A model generated the notes under the pieces. It worked only from the letters and a program-made list of their open reading frames with translations. It was not told the DNA's origin and ran no database searches. Shown here one piece after another: positions 44,144-54,106 of a stretch of 64,000 nt of DNA. Source of the DNA: Scytonema sp045865695 (lineage in GTDB: Bacteria > Cyanobacteriota > Cyanobacteriia > Cyanobacteriales > Nostocaceae); NCBI RefSeq assembly GCF_045865695.1, contig NZ_BAACAP010000243.1, positions 1 through 64,000 of the forward strand, read 5' to 3'. Position 1 is the stretch's first letter. Every line of letters starts with the position of its first letter. The translations under genes and the position numbers were made by a program.

Positions 44144-45175
44144 ATGAAATTTAAAAATGCTCGTGGGAATTTAGCAGTCATTGCAATTATGACTATATTT
44201 TGTTTCAGTGTTTTCATTTATGGCTTCTATGCGAGTTATTACGGAGTCCTCCTTTTTCAACAAGGTGCATTCTGTTTTGTCCTTGGTTTGTTTTTCCTAA
44301 TCTGTATTGGTTTACCAAGTCTTTACTGGGTTGTAACCACAACTTACAGATATTTTTCCGCAGTCCCAACGTACATCAATCAAAGAAACATACGGGTGAT
44401 TAATCCATTTTTACTCGATGAGAAGGGACTCTATTCAAACGAGGAACAATGGTTATGTACCACAATTCGAGATATTGCGATCGCCGAAAAAATACCTAAG
44501 CCTCCTGTAGTCGGAATTGAATTGTGCGATGAGAACCCCAATGCTTACGCAGTAGGTGCAACCCGTTCCTACTCAATGGTGGTTGCAACGACGGGTTTAA
44601 TGAAGCACTTAAAACGAGAACAGATTGCAGCAGTTATGGCTCATGAAATCGGTCATATTGCTAACTTAGATACCATGGCAAAAACCTTACTTTCAGCAGC
44701 TTGGAGTGGAGTCATGATGATACTATTTACACCGATGCTGCTCGTGGTGTGGTACTTAGGAAGATTTGTAGCGTTGCTAATGTTAGGTGCGGGTTTAATT
44801 TATGGCTTGTTCGGAAGTTGGCAAGAAGCGATGGGGTTTTTCACAGGTGTTATCATTTGGATTGTATTGATGCTATTACCATCAATGACCCAATTTTTGG
44901 TAACACTATTGACTTTTTGGCATAGTCGGTGGAGGGAGTATCATGCTGATGCGGTTGCAGCAAGACTGACGAGTGTTGATGCAATGGTATCAGCCTTAGC
45001 AACCCTCGATAGACTTCCGTTTCAACCACCGAAAAAAGACCGAGAACAAATGTCAACTCTATGGGTGCGAGTCCCAATCAAAGAAGAAACGGGTACTTTT
45101 CACTGGCTCAAACACACCCATCCACCAATTCACAAACGCATTGAAGCTTTGAGACGAGGAATTTATATTAAGTAA
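44144..45175 (+). CDS. M48-family zinc metalloprotease (HtpX-like), membrane-bound
   Basis: A 343-residue protein with two N-terminal membrane helices (about 11-32 and 41-66), the zinc motif MAHEIGHIAN (H167, E168, H171) and the third ligand region WREYHADAVAARL. Two further membrane segments lie between them (about 188-212 and 216-270). This is the HtpX/M48 layout with the active site facing the cytosol. It cleaves damaged membrane proteins in known members. It is the only plus-strand gene inside the CRISPR region, so it may be either a passenger or a membrane partner. Confidence 0.88.
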   Translation: MKFKNARGNLAVIAIMTIFCFSVFIYGFYASYYGVLLFQQGAFCFVLGLFFLICIGLPSLYWVVTTTYRYFSAVPTYINQRNIRVINPFLLDEKGLYSNEEQWLCTTIRDIAIAEKIPKPPVVGIELCDENPNAYAVGATRSYSMVVATTGLMKHLKREQIAAVMAHEIGHIANLDTMAKTLLSAAWSGVMMILFTPMLLVVWYLGRFVALLMLGAGLIYGLFGSWQEAMGFFTGVIIWIVLMLLPSMTQFLVTLLTFWHSRWREYHADAVAARLTSVDAMVSALATLDRLPFQPPKKDREQMSTLWVRVPIKEETGTFHWLKHTHPPIHKRIEALRRGIYIK

Positions 45176-45204
45176 AAAATTGCTAATCAAAAATCTCCCA
45201 AAAT

Positions 45205-45300
45205 TTCTTGTGGTGCGGGCTTCTAGCCCGCCACCTGTATAGGACGGGCGAGGACGCCCATCCCACAAGATTGGATAATTTATTTCTTGGAAATCCCGAA
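45205..45300. repeat. Dispersed repeat family A, copy 3 (compound)
   Basis: TTCTTGTGGTGCGGGCTTCT, AGCCCGCCACC, then in inverted sense ACGGGCGAGGACGCCCATCC, CACAAGATTGG and TTATTTCTTGGAAATCCC. It looks like two copies facing each other. The following 230 bases up to the next gene hold only a possible coding relic. Confidence 0.65.
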
Positions 45301-45375
45301 TCAAAAACTGGAACGAGACGAAAGCAAGTAAAAATAATGTTCTAGATAACGTAATTCATACATAGGATTCTATCG

Positions 45376-45529
45376 TTATACATCTGCGGCCAGAATTGCG
45401 GCGATGTCATCATCGGTATAGTTTCCCCCTTGAGCGATCGCCTTCGTCACGTGCTCGCGCAGAACCGTTAGCGTAGAGACTGCCAGGTTTGTTTGTTGCT
45501 CTACCCGTGGTGAGAAGATGAGTTTATGT
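45376..45529 (-). pseudogene. Possible short coding relic downstream of the WYL gene
   Basis: An open frame without a start codon reads VEQQTNLAVSTLTVLREHVT, then KAIAQGGNYTDDDIAAILAA and DV before stop. It has protein-like composition and ends about 150 bases after the WYL gene, in another frame. The family is not recognised. Confidence 0.3.
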
Positions 45530-47032
45530 TTATTTCAATGTGCAGCTTGCTCGACTTTCCTCATCATGATAAAACTTATGTGTCTCGCGAATATTCTGAG
45601 CGATTTGTTCCCGTAATTCCATCGGTAATAAAACCTCGACATTTGCACCCCAAGCCAGTAAACGCATCATTACGTTATAATCGCGATCGCGATACATGAC
45701 GGTGTAATATGCATCCTTGGGGTATTTATTCAAGATTCCATGTAATAATTTTGCTTCTCCATCGCTATTTGCATACTTGCGAATAACTTCTGCAACCTTG
45801 TCTAGCGATTTTATTCTGGTAAATGTGTCGTGGCGAACGGTATTTTGGATATAACGTCGGTGATAATCAGCATTAAATCGCAGGAGCATTAAGCGAGAAA
45901 CGTTATTGACATCGAATCCCCAAGTCTTTGTCATTTCTACTTCAACGTCTTCTGGTTGAGGAAGTTTATTTGTTAAATATTTCTCTAATAATTCTGGAGG
46001 AATTATTCTGTCCGTCCAGTCAACAAAAAATAATGATTGAATTCTTTCTAAACGATAATTATACCAATTCACATCTCCACGAGGATTTACCCCATAAGCA
46101 CAAAGATATTTTGCTCTTTGTACGTAATAAATACATACCGGATACACCAAACATTTTTTAGCACCTAAACGAGCGCTTGCATAGTTAAAGAATATTGGTT
46201 TAATCTCCTGCTCGTGCCAATTCTCTTGTAGTTGCTCTTGTAAATTATCAACATGAATTTGAAAATCTTCTGGTAAAATATAATCAATATGTAAAAATAC
46301 CCGTCGAGTTCCATAAACTTCTGTAGAAATTTTATCAGCGATAGGTGCTAGTTTAGGGTCGAGAAAAGTCAGCATATCTAATGCTTGAGCTAAATCGGCG
46401 AGTTCGCTAGCATTTAATTCTGGAATAATGGTACTCGATACTTGTCTCTTGTTTGATACCTTTGTTGATATCCATTCAGGTAATTTTTTAACTCTATAGA
46501 TAATATTATGTTTATGAAATAACGAAGTTTCGCATTTAAGACACTGTTTGGCTATCAGGAAATTCATGTCCGCCTGTAGTGTTTTCCGAACTTTGACAAA
46601 TAAGCGATCGCGAATAACTTTAGTAATCGTTACTTCAGATATATAAATATTTTGCTGTAAATTTTCTAACCAATCATCTACGCTAAAATTGTAAAACCGC
46701 AACCAATCTACAGTTGTTTTATAACAAGGACAGAGTAGATGATGAGGTCTTAAGATTTCGTCATTTTTCTCTAGTAAATTCCCTAGTGGGTGTCCCGATT
46801 GAAATGATGGTTGTAATTTTAATAAGTCTTGGTTAAAAAAAATTTGACTCCATTGATTAAATGTCAATCCACTCCTTCGCTCGCAGTCAAAATCATGACT
46901 TTCTTCTCCATAAAACCAATTGATTAAAACCCATCGTCGCATTGCTGTAATTAAGTTTTGACATTGGTTGAGAGAACCATCTACTAATCGTTGAAGAATG
47001 AAGAAGTGAGGAAACAATTGGAATTTAGGCAT
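45530..47032 (-). CDS. CRISPR-associated WYL-domain protein (TIGR03985-like)
   Basis: A 500-residue protein. The middle to C-terminal part has a WYL-type core (KKCLVYPVCIYYVQRAKYLC, then GDVNWYNYRLERIQSLFF) and ends with the WCX-like MMRLLAWGANVEVLLPMELR. From memory, TIGR03985 proteins of this size are found beside cyanobacterial CRISPR-cas loci. WYL proteins usually bind ligands or nucleic acid and control cas expression. The N-terminal third is unique and Cys/Trp-rich. It lies 89 bases downstream of the second WYL gene on the same strand. Confidence 0.7.
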   Translation of the reverse strand: MPKFQLFPHFFILQRLVDGSLNQCQNLITAMRRWVLINWFYGEESHDFDCERRSGLTFNQWSQIFFNQDLLKLQPSFQSGHPLGNLLEKNDEILRPHHLLCPCYKTTVDWLRFYNFSVDDWLENLQQNIYISEVTITKVIRDRLFVKVRKTLQADMNFLIAKQCLKCETSLFHKHNIIYRVKKLPEWISTKVSNKRQVSSTIIPELNASELADLAQALDMLTFLDPKLAPIADKISTEVYGTRRVFLHIDYILPEDFQIHVDNLQEQLQENWHEQEIKPIFFNYASARLGAKKCLVYPVCIYYVQRAKYLCAYGVNPRGDVNWYNYRLERIQSLFFVDWTDRIIPPELLEKYLTNKLPQPEDVEVEMTKTWGFDVNNVSRLMLLRFNADYHRRYIQNTVRHDTFTRIKSLDKVAEVIRKYANSDGEAKLLHGILNKYPKDAYYTVMYRDRDYNVMMRLLAWGANVEVLLPMELREQIAQNIRETHKFYHDEESRASCTLK

Positions 47033-47121
47033 TGTAGAGTCCTGATATTATGTATGCGATCGCATCTATCTACTCAAACAATCAAATCGCTGAAACCTTG
47101 TAAATCATAATCAACTAACGC

Positions 47122-49197
47122 TCAAAAAGTACAATCATAAGCTTTCACAATTCCCGTACCAATTTCTTTCACTTTATTGACTAACTCCGGTGGTTCTATA
47201 ACTTTTACGTTTCCACCAAAACCTACAATCCATCGCCATAAATCAAAATCATTCAAAGACCACTTTGGTAGTATGACCTGAAAACGATTGGGAAATAGTT
47301 TATCTCCTGTTTTATCTTTAAAACAAAATATTGATGGGGGAAGTTTTTGTTTCATACTGGACTCCGGACAGTACATTTTTATCCGTGCAAACCGCTTTGT
47401 TCCTTCCATGATAAATTTGTATACTGCGTCATTGAACCAAAGTTCTACTGTCACGCAAACTTGGGAACGCTTCTTTTTATCTTGGTTGAGAAACTGGCGT
47501 TGGTCAGCAACACTGTAACCTAAAAATAATCCCGCACCGGCTTTTAACAAAGTTTGCAATCGCTGTAAAGATTTTTCTTGTTCAGGTCGCGATCGCACTT
47601 GGTTCTGCGTTCGACCTAAAAACAGACGATCCAACCTCTCAAATCTGAGCAATCCAGGTTCTTTCCCACCAACGCACTCATAACCCAAGTACCAAGCCAG
47701 GTTATGAAAAACAATTTGCAAGGGATAGACTAAGAAAAAACTTTTTTCATCTCCTGCATAGCGACCGCCATCAGTGAAGCGATTTAATTCGAGCAATTGA
47801 CCGCTCGCGATCGCTTCTTCTAATTGTGACTGCAATTGCTTATTTGCCAATGCATCGCTGTGTAAATACTGGTTGTTAATAATAGAATGGTGAGCAATAG
47901 ACCGAACTGGATACAGATTTTCGCTAGCATTCAGCAGTTTAGTCTGTATCATTCGTTGCCTAAACTCTTCATAAAAATCTAATAATATTGGGTCATCAAG
48001 ACTCTTAGCTTGTGACTGGAGCATTTCAAAAACCTTAATTAATTCTTGTTTGGAAAGAATTCCCGTACCAGAAAAATAACCATTTCGCATAGGAAAATCA
48101 GGTAATATCTTATAGGGTTTAAGAATTTTCTCAATATCTTTGCGGAGAGTTGCCAAACCATCTCCGTAAATAACTCCGGCTTGCACGAGTGCGTTTGCTA
48201 AGGTTGATAAACTTCCACCACTGGTATCGGGAAGGAAAGGATTGTGGAGTATAAATTGAATAATTCCCATCAACCGCTTGAAGGGTTCGAGATCGGAGTA
48301 TGGATGAGTAGATGTTATGGGTGAGTCGTCAGCAGGACTTTCTACTGTTAACTGTTCATTGTAGGTAATGACTCCATTCTTTCCGAGCCACTGTAAATCG
48401 GCTGCGATCGCATCTTCACAAGCATAGATTTGACCGCGCTTTTTTGCCATAATAGCTGCTATTTCAGCAATATCACTATTAAAATCTGGTACGCAACCAA
48501 AAATAGACTCTAGCAAACTGGAATTGGTTGCATGCAAGTTACCAATACCGGGATACTCAATAATCAGGGAAATAAGATGTATTAAGCGGTCAAAATCAAG
48601 TAACTTGCTGTAACGATGGAAAACGATGTTGGCGTGTTGCGTTCGGTTCTTGTGGTTAATAATGCGGCGTTGCAGTTGGAGGCGCTGTTGAAGATGTTTT
48701 TGAAAAGTTTGAGTCTTAGGTTGAAATGCTGTCATATCAATTTTCTCAACAACTGCAAAACCTTCAGCAGCCAGAGGAGGAAAGTTATGCAGAGATTTGG
48801 ACATACTTTCAATTATCTCCTGGGGGACAACGCGATCGCGCTTTTGATTCCGCTCCATGCATATATTTATAGGTGTATCTAAGTACCACGCTACCCAAGT
48901 AGGATTTTGTAGAGGCTCGATCGTTGAAACCTTTTGCAAGAAATCCATCCGAAAGCTACGTTTGCAGTTCGTTGCATCATAAATGACACCCTTTTGAGAT
49001 TGTAGGGCTGCGGAGATTTGTGCGATCGCCTCTGTTTCAACTTCACTCCACACGCCCTGTATGGTAGCATCACCATAGAGTTGAGCACGAATTTCGTCAG
49101 TGGAGACAATAATGTAATGACCATTATTTGCGAGTTCAAGCGCCAAGGTTGATTTACCGCTCCCAGGAACACCAATGAGGAAGTGACAGAGGTGCAT
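47122..49197 (-). CDS. P-loop kinase-like ATPase fused to WYL domain
   Basis: A 691-residue protein. The N-terminus is a polynucleotide-kinase-like P-loop domain with FLIGVPGSGKSTLALELA (Walker A, 9-17), DATNCKRSFR, and WYLDTPINICMERNQKRDR (about 105-123). The C-terminal half has a WYL-like block (FFLVYPLQIVFHNLAWYLGY, ERLDRLFLG) and a WCX-like end (WRWIVGFGGNVKVIEPPELV). The combination suggests a nucleotide- or RNA-dependent regulator. It pairs with the other WYL gene downstream. Confidence 0.7.
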   Translation of the reverse strand: MHLCHFLIGVPGSGKSTLALELANNGHYIIVSTDEIRAQLYGDATIQGVWSEVETEAIAQISAALQSQKGVIYDATNCKRSFRMDFLQKVSTIEPLQNPTWVAWYLDTPINICMERNQKRDRVVPQEIIESMSKSLHNFPPLAAEGFAVVEKIDMTAFQPKTQTFQKHLQQRLQLQRRIINHKNRTQHANIVFHRYSKLLDFDRLIHLISLIIEYPGIGNLHATNSSLLESIFGCVPDFNSDIAEIAAIMAKKRGQIYACEDAIAADLQWLGKNGVITYNEQLTVESPADDSPITSTHPYSDLEPFKRLMGIIQFILHNPFLPDTSGGSLSTLANALVQAGVIYGDGLATLRKDIEKILKPYKILPDFPMRNGYFSGTGILSKQELIKVFEMLQSQAKSLDDPILLDFYEEFRQRMIQTKLLNASENLYPVRSIAHHSIINNQYLHSDALANKQLQSQLEEAIASGQLLELNRFTDGGRYAGDEKSFFLVYPLQIVFHNLAWYLGYECVGGKEPGLLRFERLDRLFLGRTQNQVRSRPEQEKSLQRLQTLLKAGAGLFLGYSVADQRQFLNQDKKKRSQVCVTVELWFNDAVYKFIMEGTKRFARIKMYCPESSMKQKLPPSIFCFKDKTGDKLFPNRFQVILPKWSLNDFDLWRWIVGFGGNVKVIEPPELVNKVKEIGTGIVKAYDCTF

Positions 49198-49331
49198 AAT
49201 TAGAATTGTAAAATTTGAGGATGAGTTTATCGTAGAGGTGCAGGAGAGTTTAGTCTAGAGTGTTCGTGCGAATGACAAATCACTCATCCACAAGAAACAG
49301 TTACATTTAGTGTTATTTTATAGTCAGAAGG

Positions 49332-49844
49332 TCAATTTCGCTCTACTTCTACAGGAGCAGAAGTCATAGCATTGACTCGCTCCCCAATTTGATAAGTCAC
49401 AACTGCTTTGACTTTATCTGTACCCACATATCCTGTTTTATTTGTTAAATGGAATGCTTGCTCGGAATTTTCTAACGGACGCATTGTAATTTTTTGTGGA
49501 GAATAACTGAAGTGTTGCGATCGCCCATTACTCACATTGATAATTTTAATGTTTTGAATGGTAACTTGATAATTGGCTTCTAGAGGATTTTCTAAACGGA
49601 GAAAAACAGAAGCAAATCCAATGTCTCTGTTGGGAGTTGGTGGTTGTCCAATTGGTAGTGTTTTTTCTTCCCTAGCCAATAGAGTCACTCGTGTAATTTG
49701 TACGCTTTGAGATTGTTTAGTTTTTTCAGCAGCCATAACTAAGGATGAATTATATATGGGAGATGTGTGAAGTAAATTTACAAAAGGCTTGCAAAAATAT
49801 GCAATTGCAAGCACACATGATAGCTTGAAAACAGATATTTTCAT
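49332..49844 (-). CDS. Exported hypothetical protein (170 aa)
   Basis: The N-terminal hydrophobic segment (SVFKLSCVLAIAYFCKPF, 4-21) looks like a signal peptide or anchor. The rest is a beta-rich domain with RDIGFASVFLRLENPLEANY and MRPLENSEQAFHLTNKTGYV, suggesting an immunoglobulin-like fold. A GAGGTATTT ribosome binding site precedes the ATG. The family is not recognised; such proteins are common in filamentous cyanobacteria. Confidence 0.6.
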   Translation of the reverse strand: MKISVFKLSCVLAIAYFCKPFVNLLHTSPIYNSSLVMAAEKTKQSQSVQITRVTLLAREEKTLPIGQPPTPNRDIGFASVFLRLENPLEANYQVTIQNIKIINVSNGRSQHFSYSPQKITMRPLENSEQAFHLTNKTGYVGTDKVKAVVTYQIGERVNAMTSAPVEVERN

Positions 49845-50016
49845 CTGATTAAATACCTCATTTTTGTGTCTTTGTGCGAGTTGCGATAAGCCGGGTACGG
49901 CTTGCGCTTCGCGAACGCTTCCCTCTTTTAACCTTTCAAAGAAATTGTTTGAGGGGTGATTAGCCCCGACAGCTAATCATGGGAAAACCTCTCTTCCCCT
50001 ACTCCCTACTCCCTAC

Positions 50017-51489
50017 TTAAGTTGTATAACTCCAACTAGCAAAACTTGCTTTTAATTCATTGAAAGAAAGTTTTACAGTACCGGGCTTGAATTTGTTTTC
50101 ATAATCTCCTCCATCTAATCCCCAAGGGTTATAGAGAGTGAATTGCTGAGTAGAAGAGTCGTAGTTTGTGACAACATACACATGATTGGGAGCAATATTA
50201 GATGCAACTCCAGAATTATAAGAACTTACACCCATAAGGTTACCAGCCTTATAAGCGTTGACCATAGAGTTGAAATCTAAAGAACTGGAACTTGCATTAC
50301 GTCCTGTAATGTGAGTTATAACTTTGTTATCAAAGCCAGATTCAATACCTAGATAGGAATTGGTATTATCTTGACCTATCCATCCAGACTCGTTGACTTG
50401 AGCATAGGCTTTTTCTGCTAGAGCCACCCACAATTCATTGGACGAATCATTGTAGTAACCTCCATTAGACTTAGCTTGTTGAGCATAAGCAAAAGTCCCT
50501 GATGAAGTTATTGGTAAATACTTGTCTACCGTTACATAATCAGCAACTCCATTATTATAAAAACGCACCGTATATGTACTGTCACCATTGTCTGTAAACA
50601 TACTCTGAATTTTACTGGGTGAATGTAAAGCCACTTCAGCTAAACCAGCCATAAAGTAGCAGTCCCCAAGTGCGCCTTGGTTAACATCCTGATAACTCAC
50701 ACCATTTTGGAATAAAGAGCCACTAGCTTGTCGATAAGTGTAATTTACAGGGATTGTCGGGCGATCGCTACCCAAAAACCACTTACCAATGAGCTTTTCC
50801 ATTTGGTCGCTAGTGCTACCAGCAGACAAATTCCCTAGATTTTGACCTTGATATTTTAGGTTAGCAGCATTACCATTAACAATCTTATTAGACAAGACAC
50901 GAACATAGTCTGGCATATTAAAGCGATTAGCATTGCTGACAAGCGTGCGTAAGTCTTTTAATTCATGAGCATCAATGACATTACCATCTTTAGCATCGCG
51001 GAAAATCGCTATCATATCGTTACGATTGAACAGACTATCAGCAGCTAGCGCTCTTGCTTTTGTTATTAATTGTGAGTCGCTCAAATTTTGACTAAACCAA
51101 TCAGTGGTTGGAGTAGAGCTATTACCATTACCAAACTCATTACTAGATTCAGCCGAATAACCTGTCACACCAAACCAATCAACAGGTTGAAACAATGAAG
51201 TTTCCCAAGTCATTTGAGTATATCCAGCCTCTACATTATTAAAATTAAAGCCTGTTATATCTTCACCTCTGTTAACTAGAACATAAGGATCGGAGCCTTC
51301 AATCAATGGTGTATACTCATCTATTGAAAAACTATTAAGCATTAAATTAGAACTGCTACGACCGCCAAAACTTAGGCTGTTTAAATTGTTAGGGTCTGAC
51401 AGCCCAACTAAATCTTTATAGCTTTGCGTGCTAGCTGTCAGACCTAAACCTTGATTTAGCATGCGATCTGTACTATCAAGCTCAAACAT
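50017..51489 (-). CDS. Calpain-type (C2 family) cysteine protease
   Basis: From the ATG at 51489, which is preceded by CAGGAG, the protein has 490 residues; 26 further upstream codons are open but less likely. The catalytic Cys is in YQDVNQGALGDCYFMAGLAE, the His in APNHVYVVTNYD and the Asn in FTLYNPWGLDGG, so the triad is complete. The N-terminal 200 residues are Ser/Asn-rich without a signal peptide and resemble regions seen in cyanobacterial exported C2 proteases. Substrate and location are unknown. Confidence 0.88.
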   Translation of the reverse strand: MFELDSTDRMLNQGLGLTASTQSYKDLVGLSDPNNLNSLSFGGRSSSNLMLNSFSIDEYTPLIEGSDPYVLVNRGEDITGFNFNNVEAGYTQMTWETSLFQPVDWFGVTGYSAESSNEFGNGNSSTPTTDWFSQNLSDSQLITKARALAADSLFNRNDMIAIFRDAKDGNVIDAHELKDLRTLVSNANRFNMPDYVRVLSNKIVNGNAANLKYQGQNLGNLSAGSTSDQMEKLIGKWFLGSDRPTIPVNYTYRQASGSLFQNGVSYQDVNQGALGDCYFMAGLAEVALHSPSKIQSMFTDNGDSTYTVRFYNNGVADYVTVDKYLPITSSGTFAYAQQAKSNGGYYNDSSNELWVALAEKAYAQVNESGWIGQDNTNSYLGIESGFDNKVITHITGRNASSSSLDFNSMVNAYKAGNLMGVSSYNSGVASNIAPNHVYVVTNYDSSTQQFTLYNPWGLDGGDYENKFKPGTVKLSFNELKASFASWSYTT

Positions 51490-52036
51490 ACACAGATGCT
51501 CCTGTATTGCTAGTTGTTTAAAATGTTGGAAGTAGTAGCAGAAACACTTTTTGACAGCATTTTTCACCGTAAACTACACTGTTTGTAAGGGTGCGATGAC
51601 TAGCGCCCCTACCACTGCGTTATTTAAAAAGGCTGTAAATGCTTCTGAGAGAATTTATCCTGACAACAACTAGACTACAGGCTCCAATGCGATCGCGTTA
51701 CCCATTTTACGCGAATGAGAAATTTTTGTGGCTAAGCATTAAAACCCTCAAATACTTCTGAAGGTCTTACAAAAAAATCTAATGAGTGTGCTAATCAGTT
51801 AACCAAAAATATTTAGAAAGCTATATAATTCTATAGAAAGCACAGTAAAATCTATAGAAACTGAAAAAGTATTTAGCTATTGGAGAAGTCGCAAAACTCT
51901 GCATGAGTAAGAGTAGAAACTGTCAGAGATTGGAGCAACTCAGGAAAATCTGAAATCACAAATTCCAAATTTTCAGCTATTTTCAGTACGGGCGTCCTCG
52001 CCCGTACCACAAGATCCCGTACCACAAGAATATGAT
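51490..52036. other. Intergenic region with repeats
   Basis: No gene was supported. Contents are TCTATAGAAA direct repeats (about 51831-51860), a HIP1-like site (51691) and a family A palindrome (ACGGGCGTCCTCGCCCGTAC, 51987-52006) followed by a doubled GTACCACAAGA. It holds the promoter of the calpain-like gene. Confidence 0.5.
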
Positions 52037-52894
52037 TCAGCGCGAATAGTCTTCCTGCAATTGCGAATTATTTTGGTCAGTAAAAGCTTTAAACTCAATA
52101 GCATCATGACTGCAAAAGAGTCGCACATCACTACCGCGATCGAGAGATAATGCTCGCAATCGTTTTTGATTGTAAAGGCGAGCCTCACGGTCTACTTCCA
52201 TCAACCATTGATAAGCACGCATACCGGGCGTGCATTGTGGATTAGGGCTTCTCATTTCATGTCGATAAAAGTAGGCATCGCCTGCGTGTAAAAGCCAACC
52301 TTCGGATGTTTTGATGGCAATACCAGCATGACCGCGTGTGTGACCAGCAAGGGGGATGAGAAGAATTTCTGGTGGTAGTCCATCAAGGTCGCGTACTGCT
52401 TCAAAACCAAACCAAGGTTCGCCTTTTGCTGAATAATACTTCCATTGTTTTACTTCGTCCCATTGACCGGGACGATAGCGTTGCGATGAAATAAAGCCTC
52501 GCCGTTCCCGCGCTGCTTCAATCTCAGGAAGCATCACATGCACAGTAGCTTCTGGAAAATCTTCTAACCCGCCCGCATGGTCGAAATCAAGGTGTGTCAG
52601 CACTATGTGGCGAACATCACGGGGGTGAAAGCCTAACTGCTTAATAGCTGCGATCGCCGTATACTTCTCTTCAAACTGAATGCGATTCAAATTCATGAAG
52701 AACGGGCTGAGCCTTGATAATGGTGCTTTAATATCGCGCTGACCAAAGCCTGTATCTATGAGAACAAGCCCCCGATCTGTTTCGACAAGCAAGCAGTGAC
52801 ATACGAGGCTAGCGGTTAGCCCGCGACTAAAACCATCAAAGAGCGCCCCGCCAATCGGACACATACAACCGCAATTAAGATGATGAATACGCAT
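52037..52894 (-). CDS. Metallo-beta-lactamase-fold hydrolase (lactonase-like)
   Basis: From the ATG at 52894, which has GGAG at a good distance, the protein has 285 residues; 52906 is an alternative start. The metal motif is LTHLDFDHAGGLED (H-x-D-x-D-H, the second position of the usual HxHxDH being Asp). LLIPLAGHTRGHAGIAI supplies the next His, WLLHAGDAYFYR the bridging Asp, and FCSHDAIEF the last His. The pattern resembles AHL lactonases but with an altered first position. N-terminal NCGCMCPIGGAL is Cys-rich. Substrate unknown. Confidence 0.85.
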   Translation of the reverse strand: MRIHHLNCGCMCPIGGALFDGFSRGLTASLVCHCLLVETDRGLVLIDTGFGQRDIKAPLSRLSPFFMNLNRIQFEEKYTAIAAIKQLGFHPRDVRHIVLTHLDFDHAGGLEDFPEATVHVMLPEIEAARERRGFISSQRYRPGQWDEVKQWKYYSAKGEPWFGFEAVRDLDGLPPEILLIPLAGHTRGHAGIAIKTSEGWLLHAGDAYFYRHEMRSPNPQCTPGMRAYQWLMEVDREARLYNQKRLRALSLDRGSDVRLFCSHDAIEFKAFTDQNNSQLQEDYSR

Positions 52895-53039
52895 AAATAA
52901 CTCCACGCTCGTATAATCTCTCTTAAAAACGAAAAAGCGTGGAGAATCACCATACTTAGGGGTGAGAAAAACGCTCCGGATCTAACCCCACAGTGGATCT
53001 AGTTTTTTGTAGTGCTGGTCTCCTCGACTGCTTCTAACA

Positions 53040-53096
53040 TAGGATGGGCGAAGGCGTCCATCCCCCGATATGGATAATTTATTTCCTGGAAGTTCC
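53040..53096 (-). repeat. Dispersed repeat family A, copy 5
   Basis: Inverted orientation: GATGGGCGAAGGCGTCCATC, then GGATAATTTATTTCCTGGAA and GTTCC. It closely matches the right half of the copy at 45205-45300 and ends at the stop codon of the SDR gene. Confidence 0.7.
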
Positions 53097-54106
53097 TAAA
53101 CAACGGATGTTGCAAGAAACCAAATAGCCACACCCAAACCAACGACAGCTATGGTTGTGAAAACTGGATGTTTTGAAGCTTTCACGTATATGCTGCCCGA
53201 TCTAATCCATCCTTGATGTGTTCCTCTTTCGTGCATACCATACCCAGCCCGATAAAGTGCGTTATCCTCTCTGTCTCGCGAGGGGCGATCGGACTGTTGG
53301 GAAGGAAACATCCATATCTCCATTAGCTTGTCCATCAGACGTGGAGATATGCCACCTAGTATGGCGAAGAACTTAGCTTGGAAACCAACGTACATATCCC
53401 GCTTCGGATGCTCTGCTGAATACAAAATCGCTTCAGCCACTGCTTCTGGTGGGTAAATCATACCGCGATGGGCTGGTTGTTTAGGCATATAACTGCGGGC
53501 ATGCTCGTTATATGGAGTATCGATTCGTCCGGGATGAATTAACGTCACTGAGATAGGAGCCTTTTGAGCTTCCAACTCCATCCGAAGGGCATCTGTCCAG
53601 CCATGAAGTGCATGTTTTGAAGCTGAATAGGTAGATTGAACTGGTGTTGCTCGATCGCCAAAAAAGCTACCGATGTTTATCAGCGCCCCGCTCCTCCCGC
53701 GCTCCTTAAAGTGTTTGACAGCAGCACGCGAGCCATAAACGGTTCCCCAAAAGTTGGTATCGAACATACGCTTCATATCTGGAATTGAAACCTCTGTACA
53801 GAGACCAAAAATAGATACACCCGCATTGTTAACCCAGGTGTCGAAACCAGAGAACTCAGCGATCGCTTTTTCGGCTATGCGATTAACGTCTTCTTCTTTC
53901 CCTACATCAGCAACGACATAGATCGCCTGACCGCCTTTGCTGCGAATTTCGTCAACCAGCTGACGGAGAGCATCTTCATTACGAGCTGCAAGAACAAGCT
54001 TTGCACCCTTTTGTGCTGCCATTCTGGCAGTTACTAAGCCAATTCCACTAGAGGCACCGGTAATGACAATAACTTGGTTTCGGAGAGGTTTGAGTGAAAT
54101 AGTCAT
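53096..54106 (-). CDS. Short-chain dehydrogenase/reductase with C-terminal membrane anchor
   Basis: A 336-residue classical SDR. VITGASSGIGLVTARMAA binds NADP, DTWVNNAGVSIFG stabilises the core, and the catalytic triad is INIGSF (Ser) with YSASKHAL (Tyr, Lys). After about residue 250 it has a family-specific tail ending in a hydrophobic helix (VFTTIAVVGLGVAIWFLATS), so it may be membrane-tethered. SDRs with this tail are common in cyanobacteria and proteobacteria; the substrate is unknown. Confidence 0.88.
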   Translation of the reverse strand: MTISLKPLRNQVIVITGASSGIGLVTARMAAQKGAKLVLAARNEDALRQLVDEIRSKGGQAIYVVADVGKEEDVNRIAEKAIAEFSGFDTWVNNAGVSIFGLCTEVSIPDMKRMFDTNFWGTVYGSRAAVKHFKERGRSGALINIGSFFGDRATPVQSTYSASKHALHGWTDALRMELEAQKAPISVTLIHPGRIDTPYNEHARSYMPKQPAHRGMIYPPEAVAEAILYSAEHPKRDMYVGFQAKFFAILGGISPRLMDKLMEIWMFPSQQSDRPSRDREDNALYRAGYGMHERGTHQGWIRSGSIYVKASKHPVFTTIAVVGLGVAIWFLATSVV

